DNA of 64,000 nt. Source: Musa acuminata AAA Group (Eukaryota; Streptophyta; Magnoliopsida; Zingiberales; Musaceae). Below the pieces are notes generated by a model that made no database searches, was not told where the DNA came from, and was given only the letters and a program-made list of their open reading frames with translations. Shown here one piece after another: positions 10,555 through 20,449 of this stretch (positions are counted from its first letter, which is position 1; each line of letters opens with the position of its first letter). The stretch covers positions 14,665,001-14,729,000 of the forward strand of contig NC_088331.1 of assembly GCF_036884655.1 (NCBI RefSeq), read 5' to 3'. The translations under genes were made by a program, and so were the position numbers.

Positions 10555-10888
10555 AAGTTTAGACGTAAATCTGCGTTTAAACGTAAAACTGCGTTTAAAC
10601 GTAAAACTGCGTTTAGACGTAAATCTGCGTTTAGACGTAAAACTACGTTCAGACGTAAAACTGCGTTTAAACGTAAAACTGCGTTTAGACGTAAATCTGC
10701 GTTTAGACGTAAAACTACGTTTAGACGTAAAACTGCGTTTAGACGCAAATCTGCGTTTAGACGTAAATCTGCATTTAGACGCAAAACTGCGCTTAGACGC
10801 AAAACTGCGCTTAGACGCAATCTGCGCTTAGACGCAAAACTGCGCTTAGACGCAATCTGCGCTTAGACGCAAACTGCACTTAGATACA
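10555..10888 (+). repeat. E1 LTR array 3: 18-bp TTTAGACGTAAAACTGCG repeat
   Basis: About 18 head-to-tail units of 18 bp occur with small variants (ACGTAAA or ACGCAAA, GTTTAGA or GCTTAGA). The unit is a multiple of three, so it yields spurious hexapeptide ORFs on both strands. It lies downstream of the TATA box, in R/U5. Inverted partners (TTTACGTTTACG) occur just upstream near 10300 and 10495, so a transcript could fold. Confidence 0.92.
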
Positions 10889-11016
10889 AACTGAGAATTT
10901 GCTTTTGCATCATAATCGTTTTTGAACGAACGCAGCTTTTTGTTTTTAAATTATTTATAAGATTTCCGCTGCACTAATTCACTCCCCCCCCTCTTAGTGC
11001 TCTTGATCCTAACAAT

Positions 11017-11028
11017 TGGTATCAGAGC
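11017..11028 (+). other. E1 primer-binding site
   Basis: TGGTATCAGAGC lies two bases after the LTR end and is complementary to the 3' end of plant initiator-Met tRNA. Confidence 0.92.
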
Positions 11029-11064
11029 TCGGTTAACTCTCTAAAGGATTAAAACCCAAGAGAG

Positions 11065-12648
11065 ATGGCATACGCCGGAAACCAAGAGGGGCATTCGATT
11101 ACACGTCCACCCATGTTCAGTGGAACGGACTACACTTACTGGAAGACCCGAATGAGGATCTTTCTTATTTCTATGGATTTTGAACTATGGAACCTTGTTG
11201 AAAATGGATTTTCAAAATCTTCTCTTCCAATGATCGATTGGAACGATTTGGAAAAGAAGGCTTTCGCTCTTAATGCAAAGGCTATGAATGCCTTATTTTG
11301 CGCACTAGATAAAAACGAATTTAATCGTGTTTCAACTTGCGAAACTGCTTTTGATATTTGGCACACACTTGAAGTGACCCACGAGGGCACAAGTAGAGTG
11401 AAAGAGTCAAAAATCAATCTGTTGCTGCATTCTTTTGAACTTTTTCGAATGAAACCGAGTGAAACCATTGGCGACATGTTTACCCGTTTCACGGATGTCG
11501 TCAACGGTTTAAAAGGTCTCGGAAAGAGCTTTTCGGATTTTGAGCTTGTTAATAAGATACTAAGATCCCTTCCTAAGAGTTGGGATCCTAAAGTCACCGC
11601 CATTCAAGAGGCAAAAGATCTGCAAAATTTCCCTCTTGAAGAACTAATCGGGTCATTAATGACCTACGAAATGACCTGCAAAGCTCATGAAGAGCAAGAA
11701 GACATCCTTCCAAAGAACAGGAAGGATATGGCACTTAAAACTTCTGAATGCCACTTGAGAGAAAACTCAAGTGATGAGGATTATGACGATGACTTGGCAC
11801 TGTTGACAAGAAAGTTTAAAAAATTCTTCAAAAGAAACAAGTTTAAAAACGATATGAAAAATAAACTTGAACCTAAGAAGGACCAAGTGATCTGCTATGA
11901 ATGTAAAAAGCCGGGACATTACAAAAGTGATTGTCCCCAAGTCAAGAAAAGAACAACAAAGAAGAAGGCACTCCAAGCAACATGGGATGATTCGAGCGCA
12001 TCCGAGGAAGAAGAATCCAACACCGAGCAAGTTGCTCATTATGCCTTTATGGCCATCGAAGGGGAGGTAACGGATTTATTAGATGCTGATTTATCTTTCG
12101 ATGAATTATTAAATGCCTTCCATGATTTATTTGATGAATGCAAAGTTATAAATAGAAAATATAAGTTGCTAAAAAGGGTACATGATAATCTTACTTGTGA
12201 GTTTGATAAATTAAAAGTCAAACATCATGATAGTTTAAACTCATGTATCAAATGTCATGATTTAGAAACTATACAAAATGAAAACTTGCTGCTTAAGGAC
12301 ACCTTGAAGAAATTCGAGGTTGGTAGCAAGTCATTAAACATGATCCTTACAAACAAGGGTCATGCTCCCAAAAGAAGTGGGATTGGATTTGTGAGGAGTC
12401 CTCACCGAAATCCAACTACCTTTGTAAAAGGCCCCATCTTACACGTTCAACACCAAACCAAGTGCAACTTTTGTTGCAAATTTGGACACAAGACACATTG
12501 TTGTCCATTCAAGAAAATAAGTCCAAACAAATTAATTTGGGTTCCTAAAGGAACCATGATAAACTCTATGCAACATGATAGAAAATATAGATCTGTTTAT
12601 GAGGCACCCAAAAGCAAATGGGTTCCTAAAGATCATCCGTTCCTATAA
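11065..12648 (+). CDS. gag: E1 Gag polyprotein (sirevirus type, 527 aa)
   Basis: This is the capsid/nucleocapsid protein that would package the element's RNA in the cytoplasm. The N-terminal region (residues about 10-220: PPMFSGTDYTYWKTRM, FDIWHTLEVTHEGTSRVK, LPKSWDPKVTAIQEAKD) is the DUF4219/UBN2 Gag domain of Copia elements. Two CCHC zinc knuckles follow. The first is C277-C280-H285-C290 (CYECKKPGHYKSDCP) and the second C467-C470-H475-C480 (CNFCCKFGHKTHCCP), a spacing typical of sireviruses. Acidic stretches lie between them. The ORF is open from its first ATG, 36 bp after the primer site. It ends after SKWVPKDHPFL, where autonomous relatives would continue into protease, so it is Gag alone rather than Gag-Pol. 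Confidence 0.92.
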   Translation: MAYAGNQEGHSITRPPMFSGTDYTYWKTRMRIFLISMDFELWNLVENGFSKSSLPMIDWNDLEKKAFALNAKAMNALFCALDKNEFNRVSTCETAFDIWHTLEVTHEGTSRVKESKINLLLHSFELFRMKPSETIGDMFTRFTDVVNGLKGLGKSFSDFELVNKILRSLPKSWDPKVTAIQEAKDLQNFPLEELIGSLMTYEMTCKAHEEQEDILPKNRKDMALKTSECHLRENSSDEDYDDDLALLTRKFKKFFKRNKFKNDMKNKLEPKKDQVICYECKKPGHYKSDCPQVKKRTTKKKALQATWDDSSASEEEESNTEQVAHYAFMAIEGEVTDLLDADLSFDELLNAFHDLFDECKVINRKYKLLKRVHDNLTCEFDKLKVKHHDSLNSCIKCHDLETIQNENLLLKDTLKKFEVGSKSLNMILTNKGHAPKRSGIGFVRSPHRNPTTFVKGPILHVQHQTKCNFCCKFGHKTHCCPFKKISPNKLIWVPKGTMINSMQHDRKYRSVYEAPKSKWVPKDHPFL

Positions 12649-13400
12649 AAACATTAAAAGTCTAGGCCGGAGCAAGAAATAATATTCTGCTCCTTGACTC
12701 TCAATGGTCATAAAATCAAAAAGGAACTCGCAACGCTTAAGTAACAAGTGGAAGCTATGAAATCACAAATACAATACAATTAGAAACATATGATATCCAA
12801 ATTCACATACCCCTGATCTTCAAAACCTGTTCATCTACGAATCAATTCTTGTAGAAACTAAACATGTCATAAAAGGGACACCAAACAAACATTCGTATAC
12901 ACCTTAAAAGATCTATCTTACGAAGAGCTTCTTCCTTAAATGAAAATTCACACGAAATCATGTGACAAACATCAATTGCTCTGAAACTCTCCTCAAGGCA
13001 AAGGCTCCCTAAATCAAAACATCCTAAAATGCTCACCTGCTGCAGGCGGTGGCACCTCTCCAGCTGGCGGTTGCACCTCCAGCCTTCACGGGTTGCCAGA
13101 GGTTGCACCGCTCCAGCCAGAGGTGCAACCGCCAGCAGCTCTGCCCCCTTAAAATCACGCTAGGGCCGGCTAAGGAACCGACCCCAACTCACCCCCATTC
13201 CCTCCTCTACTCTCCCAAGACTCCTCCATTCCCACTTCACTCCTCTAAGCCTTCCAAATACCTCCCATTTCGGAGCAAAACATCAAGAATCCTTCCTTCT
13301 CTTGAAGATTTCACAAAGGTATTCTCTAAGAAGCTCTTAAATTCTGTTTTGTTCTTCATTTTCTTTAGCTCATCATCATCCCTTTAAAACAGCAGTAGTA
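12649..13400 (+). other. E1 internal spacer with LTR-like motif block
   Basis: A short decayed continuation of the gag/pol reading follows the stop. At 13040-13140 lies GC-rich text resembling the LTR array (GGCGGTTGCACCTCC, AGGTGCAACCGCC and GGTTGCACCGC), then a CT-rich leader directly before ORF2. It may be the 5' flank that came with ORF2. No canonical TATA box was seen. Confidence 0.55.
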
Positions 13401-14516
13401 ATGGGATCTAGAAGATCCTCAAGGGACAAGGGAAAGAGGAGAGTAGTAGAAGAGTTTGATCTCACTCTTTTTGATTCCAAAAACCATGCTGAAAAATTTC
13501 TCTCCTTCGAACTAAGAAGCATCAATAAGGGAAAATATGTAGATCTGAATGAACTAAGAGATGTAGAGACTATACATTGGTTTGCAAACCTAAATCTACT
13601 TCCCATTTTGCAGATCAACGAACCCATTTATCCTAGACTAGTTCGATTGTTTTACAACAACATGCAAAAAGATGATGAAGAAAGGATATCAACCTATCTC
13701 TTAGGACAACACATTTCAATCACTGATAGATTCATTTGTGATATAATAGGTATCCCCATGAAAAGCATAGGACTTTACTTCAAAGGATCATGGGATGAAA
13801 ACACTATTGGAACATCTTACGTTGACGCCTTAGGAACAATCCTTGCCAATCCTAACATAGAATCTATTTCTAAAAGTTGTGAACATCTAATGCCTTTTAA
13901 CACTAAGATACTTCATCATATCATGACTAGTATAATTCTTCCTAAGCAATATCATCATGATGAAGTAAGTCAATTGGAATTAGGAATTATGTACCTAATT
14001 ATGAAAGAACGTGACATTTGTCTTGGCTATCTGATCCAACAAAACATGTTGGAATTATCTACAAAAGATATGATGCTCCCATATGGTGGAATTATTACTA
14101 GAATAATGAAAGCTTACGACATTCAAATACCACTAGAAGAAGAAGTAATGAAATCAGATAGATACAGCATAATAAACAAAAATCTACTTCACCGACTGAG
14201 ATGTCACTATAGAAACGGAAACTGGGTAAGAATGCCTAGAAGAACTAATCCCCCTGAACCTGAACCTGAACCAGAGCCAGAAACCCCAGTCTTTATGAGT
14301 ACCCACTCTCCTCCAATCTGTCCCTTTGAGGAAACACATCCGGTTGAGCAGACTCACACATCATCCATCGAAGATATCGGGATTCGGATGGACCGATTTG
14401 AGCAACGACAAGAACGGCTTGAACTTCGACAAGATCAAATCCTAACCGAGCTACAACAAATCCATCGACAATTTGACTCTTTATTTAGGCACTTTAATCT
14501 TCCACCTCATGAATAA
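13401..14516 (+). CDS. E1 ORF2: 371-aa protein resembling the putative plant transposon protein domain
   Basis: This intact 371-codon frame sits where protease-integrase-RT should be. Residues about 40-270 show the layout LVRLFYNNM, then LGQHISITDRFICDIIGIP. I recognise this as similar to the 'putative plant transposon protein' domain found in many plant retroelement ORFs, although I could not run a profile search. A basic N-terminus (GSRRSSRDKGKRR) could act in nuclear entry or RNA binding. A Pro-Glu repeat lies at about 285-296 and a heptad-like coiled-coil tail (RMDRFEQRQERLELRQDQIL) at about 330-365. There is no catalytic motif of RT, integrase or protease. Its function is unknown; a structural or accessory role for the element is inference. 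The first ATG has no in-frame competitor upstream. Confidence 0.82.
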   Translation: MGSRRSSRDKGKRRVVEEFDLTLFDSKNHAEKFLSFELRSINKGKYVDLNELRDVETIHWFANLNLLPILQINEPIYPRLVRLFYNNMQKDDEERISTYLLGQHISITDRFICDIIGIPMKSIGLYFKGSWDENTIGTSYVDALGTILANPNIESISKSCEHLMPFNTKILHHIMTSIILPKQYHHDEVSQLELGIMYLIMKERDICLGYLIQQNMLELSTKDMMLPYGGIITRIMKAYDIQIPLEEEVMKSDRYSIINKNLLHRLRCHYRNGNWVRMPRRTNPPEPEPEPEPETPVFMSTHSPPICPFEETHPVEQTHTSSIEDIGIRMDRFEQRQERLELRQDQILTELQQIHRQFDSLFRHFNLPPHE

Positions 14517-14891
14517 GCTTGTATAAACATCTGATGTTTTTGATATGACATGTTGTAAACTCCTTATGTTATTCATGAAGGACTTTGTCTTTATGGTTAC
14601 CTGATATGCTGTACATATGTTACCCTGATATGGTTATCTTTGTCTGTGTAAGCATATTTTGCAAACATCTCTTGTTGTTTATCTCGGTTTTTGCACTGAA
14701 ACTAAAAAGGTTTAAAAATCTATGCCTTGAAAATATGAAGCAACATACCAATGTAAGTTGATAAGTCAGCTATTGCTAATATGATTGCTATCATGCCATG
14801 TATCAAACAAAAATTTGCATCATACGAGCTGATATCTTACCATGTGATGCAATGCTACACTTGCTGAAATAAAAATCCTGCTATGCAATAT
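14517..14891 (+). other. E1 noncoding spacer after ORF2
   Basis: AT-rich text with repeated TGATATG-like strings and no open frame. It is probably the ORF2 3' flank joined to the pol deletion junction. Confidence 0.45.
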
Positions 14892-15059
14892 GATATTAGA
14901 CATCACTTTATACGTGATCATGTCACTGATCATGACGTGACCATAGAGTTTATTGATACCAAACATCAACTGGCTGATATCTTCACAAAACCCCTATGTG
15001 AAGAACAATTTGATTACATAAGAAGAGAATTAGGTATGTTGATGTGTCCAAATACTTAA
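14892..15059 (+). pseudogene. E1 RNase H C-terminal relic
   Basis: Translation gives IRHHFIRDHVTDHDVTIEF, then TKHQLADIFTKPL and RRELGMLMCPNT before TAA. This is the standard C-terminus of a Copia polyprotein. Its presence shows that E1 descends from a full element whose pol was deleted internally between gag and this point. Confidence 0.9.
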
Positions 15060-15831
15060 ACTAGTTAAAATTATTTTTCGGATGTTATTACTATTACATG
15101 CCTTGACAAACGCTTGATCAAATAACATGTTGCAAATCATGTGACAAATATTCTTAACCAAATGCATGTAAGAAGTTCATTTTTCGGGTTGTATGCTAAA
15201 AATGGGATGTTCCCGTACATTCTTATGAAAACTCGTTGGAAAATGACTTTCCTCCGTCAAGCAAAAACAATAAAGTGATATATGTGTCATGACTTCCTTT
15301 ATATGCTTGATCATGCTTTTTGTTGATGACAAAGGGGGAGAAAAATATGAATTGATAAACACTATGTCATAAGCTGAACTGCCATAATGATATCCATGTC
15401 ATAGTTACAAATACTTGAGTGATGCTATAAACAATGTTATGCCATCCTTGCATCACCAAGAGATATGTGAACATGTACTATAGTTTGCATCATATCTTGA
15501 TTTGATATTGTGAAGATAATGCAAACTTGCTAGAAAATCTCAAATGTAAGCATCATGTAAGAAGTCCTTCGTTGCTTTATGTGATTACATGATGATTAGT
15601 TACAAACACCATCATACAAACTTGTTGATGTATGTCATGCCTTGACATAATTCTTGAAGAGATACATCATGATAGGCATCATGATGGGAGCATTGATAAG
15701 TTTAACTGATCTAACTTATCAATGCGTCACTTGAATTCAAAGGTCTTGAATTCAAGGTTGACTTATCTCAACTATGGCATATAGATAGGGGGAGTTAAGG
15801 ATAACTCCTTTATCAATTGATTGTCATCATC
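15060..15831 (+). other. E1 3' internal spacer with extra PPT-like motifs
   Basis: Noncoding sequence between pol and the 3' LTR. GATGACAAAGGGGGAGAA at about 15325-15342 and GATAGGGGGAGTTAAGG at about 15784-15800 are purine tracts like the final PPT. Both have counterparts in E2, and multiple PPTs are a known sirevirus trait. Confidence 0.7.
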
Positions 15832-15845
15832 AAAAAGGGGGAGAT
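15832..15845 (+). other. E1 polypurine tract
   Basis: AAAAAGGGGGAGAT directly abuts the TGTTGAATC start of the 3' LTR. Confidence 0.9.
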
Positions 15846-18195
15846 TGTTGAATCTCGGATTTTGATGATGAAGTCAATTGTCATTTGTTATCTAATCTAT
15901 GTGTTGAGATAAGTGTGCAGGATTAACTACGATGAGATTAAGACAAGCAGCAGGAGTTGCGCCGGAGTCAAGATCATGATCACGTTGGGAGTTCGAGAGT
16001 TCGACGGAAGTTCGGACGGTCGTCGGAGGTTCAGAGAGAACAGATCCGAGAAGTCCAGAAGCTTGCCAAGCGAAGCTCGTCGGAACTCGCCAAGTGGATC
16101 GTCGCAAAGTCCAGGAGTATACCGGATGTCCGCAGGAGGATCACCGAGGGTTATCGGTTGATCGACGGAAGTTGGCCGGAAACTCGCCGGAAGAAGCGAT
16201 TGACGCATCGGAGCAAGCTGCAGGAGTTGTCTTAGAGATAATCGTAGTTAGCACGATGATTAAGCATGAAAATGGGAGGTGATCCCATTAGCTTAATCTT
16301 GGGGCAATTGGGCCCCTGAAAAGATTCAAAGTGGGTCGAATGGAGTGAACCATTCGGACCCTGATTGCACCAGGAGGTGCAACCGCCCCAGCCAGGAGGT
16401 GCAACCGCCTGGGCTGTGGGGCTGGGAGGTGCAACCGCCCCAGCCAGGAGGTGCAACCGCCAGGGGTGCACGGCTGGGAGGTGCAACCGCCCCAGCCAGG
16501 AGGTGCAACCGCCAGGGTTGCAAGGCTGGGAGGTGCAACCGCTCCAGCCAAGAGGTTGCACCGCCAGAGCTCAAGTTCCGAGCTCTGCCAGGCGATGCAA
16601 CCACCAAGCTCAGTCTTCGAGCTTTGGCAGAGTGGTGCATCAGCCTGAGCTCAGTCTCGAGCTTTGCCAGGTGATGCATTCACCAAGCTCAGTCTTCGAG
16701 CTATGGCAGAATGGTGCATCAGCTTGAGCTCAGTTTGGAGCTCTGCCAAGTGATGCAACCACCGAGCTCAGATTTCGAGCTCTGCCAGGTGATGCAACCA
16801 CCAAGCTCAGTCTTCGAGCTCTGCCAGGTGATGCAACCATTGAGCTCAGTCTTCGAGCTCTGGCAGAGAAGAAGCAATCGGCAGAGCTCAGTCTTCGAGC
16901 TCTGCCAGGCGGTGCCACCTCTCCAGTTGAGAGGTGCAACCGCCTGATCCCAGAAATTCTGGGATTAGATCGATTTGATCGTTTTGAGCTCGAATTTTGA
17001 ATTGGGTTGGGGCCTATAAATACCCCACCCATTCAGCACTGAAAAGACACAGACCGATACCGAAATTGTGATCTTTTCTGTGATTCTAAAGAGCTCAAAA
17101 GTGTTGTAAATCCTTGAGTCTCCTCCTTCTGTTCTTCAAGTTTTCAACTGTAAAGTGAGGAGAGAAAGGTCTGTAAAGGTTGTCTCCTAAGCCTGTCAAA
17201 AGGAGAGAAACTGTAAGAGGGAAGTTTGGCCTTCGCCCATTGAAGGAAGGCAGCTAGTTGACGTCGGCAACCTCATCGGTGGAGGAAGCCAAAAGTGGAG
17301 TAGGTCAAGGCTGACCGAACCACTCTAAATCTCTGGTTTGCGTTTAATTTCGAGCACTCTATCATTACTGCAAACCTCCCTCATCACTACTGCTCTCTGC
17401 GCTTTCACGAACAAGTTCTAAGTGCTGTTCTTCCAAATCTGCATTCAGACGTAAACTTGTATTTTCGTACATTACAGTTTACGTTTACGTTTGATTCTGC
17501 AGAACTGTTTTCCGCGCTTTTACGAACGAGCTTCCTTGCAGTTTACGCTTACATTTTAATCCTATTAATAACTGCAATCTGTCCTCTACGATTTTACGAA
17601 CGAGTTTTAACATTTAGACGTAAAACTGCATTCGGACGTAAATCGGCTTTCTTCGCTCAATCATCAGATTTCAGTTTACGTTTACGTCTTGATTTCAACT
17701 GCATACTGCCTTCTGCGAATATACAAACGAGTTTCAAAGTTTAGACGTAAATCTGCGTTTAAACGTAAAACTGCGTTTAAACGTAAAACTGCGTTTAGAC
17801 GTAAATCTGCGTTTAGACGTAAAACTACGTTCAGACGTAAAACTGCGTTTAAACGTAAAACTGCGTTTAGACGTAAATCTGCGTTTAGACGTAAAACTAC
17901 GTTTAGACGTAAAACTGCGTTTAGACGCAAATCTGCGTTTAGACGTAAATCTGCATTTAGACGCAAAACTGCGCTTAGACGCAAAACTGCGCTTAGACGC
18001 AATCTGCGCTTAGACGCAAAACTGCGCTTAGACGCAATCTGCGCTTAGACGCAAACTGCACTTAGATACAAACTGAGAATTTGCTTTTGCATCATAATCG
18101 TTTTTGAACGAACGCAGCTTTTTGTTTTTAAATTATTTATAAGATTTCCGCTGCACTAATTCACCCCCCCCCTCTTAGTGCTCTTGATCCTAACA
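15846..18195 (+). repeat. E1 3' LTR (2350 bp)
   Basis: Near-identical copy of 8664-11014. Its arrays lie at about 16373-16564, 16568-16947 and 17737-18070, and the TATA box at about 17011-17028. It is followed by the GTAAT duplication at 18196-18200. Confidence 0.95.
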
Positions 18196-18200
18196 GTAAT

Positions 18201-18908
18201 GTCCTTTCTCACCACAATTATAGTAAATAATATCTTTTCTTGATCTTGACTTGCTTCTACCCATGCGTGAACTGCTTCTAGACTTTGACCTTCCTCTGTT
18301 CTATAAGATAAGTGCTTGTGAATCATTTTGAGATATTGCCAAACTCTTTCTTCTCAACTCCTCATTCAACTGCTTGTTACTTGACTCATAGTGACAACAC
18401 CATCTGGCACAGAATTACTAAGGGAAACCATTAGTGTCTCCCAACTTTCTGGTAATGAACTGAGAAGTAACAATGCCTGCAACGCATCATTAAGAGACAT
18501 TTTCATAGAGGATAACTGGTTAGTAATACTTTACATTTCATTCAAATGTTCAGCAATAGAAGCACCCTCTCTATATTTTAGGTTCACAAGTTTTCTGATC
18601 AAAAAAGTTTTGTTGCCAACTGTTTTTTTTTCATAGAGACTTTCCAACTTTTTCCAAAGAGAATATATAGAAATTTCAGTAGAAACATGGTGAAAGACAC
18701 TATCATCAAGCCACTATCGAATAAATCCAATTGTTTTTCAATCTAACCTCTTCCACTCATCATCTGTCATAGTTGTGGGTTTTGCACTATCCCCCTACAA
18801 AGGTCCATACAAATCTTTATAATACAAGAGATCTTCCATTCTTGGTTTCCATATCATCCAATTGTTTCCATTTAAACTAATCATGCGAGAAACATTACTG
18901 GCCTCCAT
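18201..18908 (-). pseudogene. gag: C1 gag relic
   Basis: From the ATG at 18908 the minus strand reads as a Copia Gag of the TNT1-94 type: SRMISLNGNNWMIWKPRMED, then KKLESLYEKKTVGNK and LVNLKYREG, ending at the zinc knuckle where E1 inserted. Several stops (for example in the DDEWKRLD and NEM regions) disable it. It continues at 8695 on the other side of E1. Confidence 0.82.
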
Positions 18909-18941
18909 GTTCAAAAATAAAATTAAATCATCAAAACCCTT

Positions 18942-18953
18942 GCTCTGATACTA
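18942..18953 (-). other. C1 primer-binding site
   Basis: The minus strand reads TAGTATCAGAGC just inside the 5' LTR, one mismatch from the initiator-Met tRNA complement. Confidence 0.85.
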
Positions 18954-18955
18954 GT

Positions 18956-19537
18956 TGATGGAGATATAAACAGGAATAACCTTTGTATATGAACAAATAC
19001 TAGAAGACCATAATACGCAGTGGAATTAAATGGAACCACAATCAAATAGAACACCAAGATATACGTGGAAAACCACGGGGCAAACTAGAGATAATCCACT
19101 ATAAAAATAATGAATATACAAATCTCAATCTCTTGCCCTAAACCCTAGCAACAATCACAAGAGAATAACTGGGATACAAGAATCACGTCACTGCATACAA
19201 TATCTAAAACCTCCCCAAGTAATCACAGCAAGAGTCTACTGTAGATTTGATCTAACCTGAGATGAGAACACTACTAGATGATTGAGAACAGTCTCTCTGT
19301 GTTGTCCTTATCTTCTTCCATTTCTTTCTCTTCCTTTTCTACCTTGTTTTCCTCCTTTTCTTTGGAATCCCGTGGCTGTTTCCTTCTCCCACGTTATTGC
19401 CCTATTTATACCTTTTTCTACCTTTAAAACACAGCCACCACACCCCCCTAATATTAATTAAGGTTAGGTTAAGAGGGGGTGAGCTGTGGGCTGCCCAAGC
19501 CTACTATAAGCTAAATTTATGGGTTGTCAGCCCAATA
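18956..19537 (-). repeat. C1 5' LTR
   Basis: Partner of 4705-5310. Outer end CCCAATA is a mutated CTAACA. Past it, host unit A resumes with text that matches 54240 onward. Confidence 0.88.
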
Positions 19538-20449
19538 ACCTGAACATTTAACGGCTAGGCAGTCCACAAGAGAACAAAAAAATTTGATTGTCCTTTATCA
19601 TCTAGCACACTATTAAGGTAACTGTAAGATAGCTGCTGTTCCTAGTGATCCTCAATGCCACCATTGTTGAACTTGTAAGTCACTTTCATGTCCAAAAGTA
19701 AGCTAGCAATGTAATAGTGCACCACAATTAACCATGTTTTAAGCGTGAACAGGAGTTATTTCTTACCTTCGAGCACACACTTCAAATTTTTCTGTGATCT
19801 TTATATTGACAATAGCTGTTTTATATAGTCATATAGACAAAGTAAATGATGAATATGGTAGGCCAGGAAGATGAATCTTCATAAAATAAGACATCCAACA
19901 GTAATGCACAATACCGCTTGTGGTTACCATCAGATATATACAATGGATATAAATTCTAGTAAACAATTAGGATTCTCTGTTCATATGTTCTCCAAAAGTC
20001 TTATTATCTCATACAAGGACAAATACTAATACACCAAGGAACCATACATTTCATATTTTCTATTAGCCATGGCTACGATTAGGTTCCTTCACGAAAGAGA
20101 AAACTAAATGAGGAATGAATGATGAAAGAAGACATGCACACAATAGAACACTAGAATTACATGCTTTGATCTAGGTCTACATTTGTAGCTAAGATCAATA
20201 AAATAGGAAGATTAACTTTTCTTGATGTCTTTGATATTGTGTGAGTTCAGATCTATATACTAGATTTGACTTCTACAAATAGACAGATCTCGACTTACTG
20301 AATAGCAAGCAACAAATTGAAAGATGATAGATATCTCAGGCCAGAAAAAAGTCAACAATTGAAAGCCAAGTAAAACTGGGATGTTTTAGTATTCCATTTC
20401 AGTAAATTCTTTTGTACATTTTTACATCTCAGATAAAACAAGCAGAATT
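19538..20449. repeat. Paralogous spacer, unit A (matches about 54240-55140)
   Basis: It aligns along its length with 54240-55140. Shared strings include CATGTCCAAAAGTAAGCTAG, CACAATTAACCATGTTTTAA and GTAGGCCAGGAAGATGA. It is the 3' flank of DUF241 copy A, mirroring 54018-55170 of copy C. No gene was seen. Confidence 0.85.

Larger units (their letters stand above)
8664..11014 (+). repeat. E1 5' LTR (2351 bp)
   Basis: It starts TGTTGAATC and ends CCTAACA. It contains, in order, a conserved sirevirus-family U3 start, a near-palindromic array, a GAGCTC array, a TATA box, an R/U5 block and an 18-bp array. It differs from 15846-18195 only at a C-tract near 10983 as far as I could compare: the copies differ by one base in length there, and frames elsewhere translate identically. 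Confidence 0.95.
8664..18195 (+). mobile_element. E1: young, pol-deleted sirevirus-like Copia element with a second ORF
   Basis: This 9.5-kb element is flanked by the 5-bp duplication GTAAT and bounded by 2.35-kb LTRs of near-identical sequence (offset 7182). The order inside is tRNA-iMet primer site, gag (11065-12648), noncoding spacer, ORF2 (13401-14516), RNase H relic (14892-15059), spacer with PPT-like motifs, and the final PPT (15832-15845). No protease, integrase or RT is present. Gag type, double zinc knuckles, multiple PPT-like motifs and palindrome-rich LTRs match the Sirevirus (SIRE/Maximus) branch of Copia. With both ORFs open and LTRs unchanged it looks very recent, and it would need enzymes in trans. 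It sits in the gag zinc-knuckle region of C1. Confidence 0.93.
4705..19537 (-). mobile_element. C1: TNT1-94-like Ty1/Copia retrotransposon interrupted by E1
   Basis: This is an LTR retrotransposon read on the minus strand. The 3' LTR is 4705-5310, followed by a polypurine tract, pol relics (5392-8662), the nested E1 (8664-18195), gag (18201-18908), a primer-binding site and the 5' LTR (18956-19537). The host sequence on the two sides (4533-4704 and 19538 onward) continues one paralogous unit also seen near 54065-54660, which confirms an insertion. A clean target duplication was not seen because the ends have mutated. Without E1 the element would be about 5.3 kb, normal for this lineage. Multiple stops make it non-functional. 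Confidence 0.9.

Noticed and set aside
10500..10866. Hexapeptide-repeat proteins (FRRKTA or LRLNA type) on both strands
   Set aside because: Pure consequence of an 18-bp noncoding LTR array. The same text is open on both strands.
10555..10888. CRISPR-like array
   Set aside because: Units are contiguous without spacers, lie inside a plant LTR and are shared by both LTRs. No cas genes exist.
13401..14516. ORF2 as an ordinary host gene
   Set aside because: It lies between gag and the RNase H tail of one LTR-bounded element and lacks introns. Its core resembles transposon-associated proteins.
8664..18195. Two 2.35-kb identical blocks read as a segmental duplication
   Set aside because: TSD, PBS, PPT and gag between them show they are LTRs of one element.
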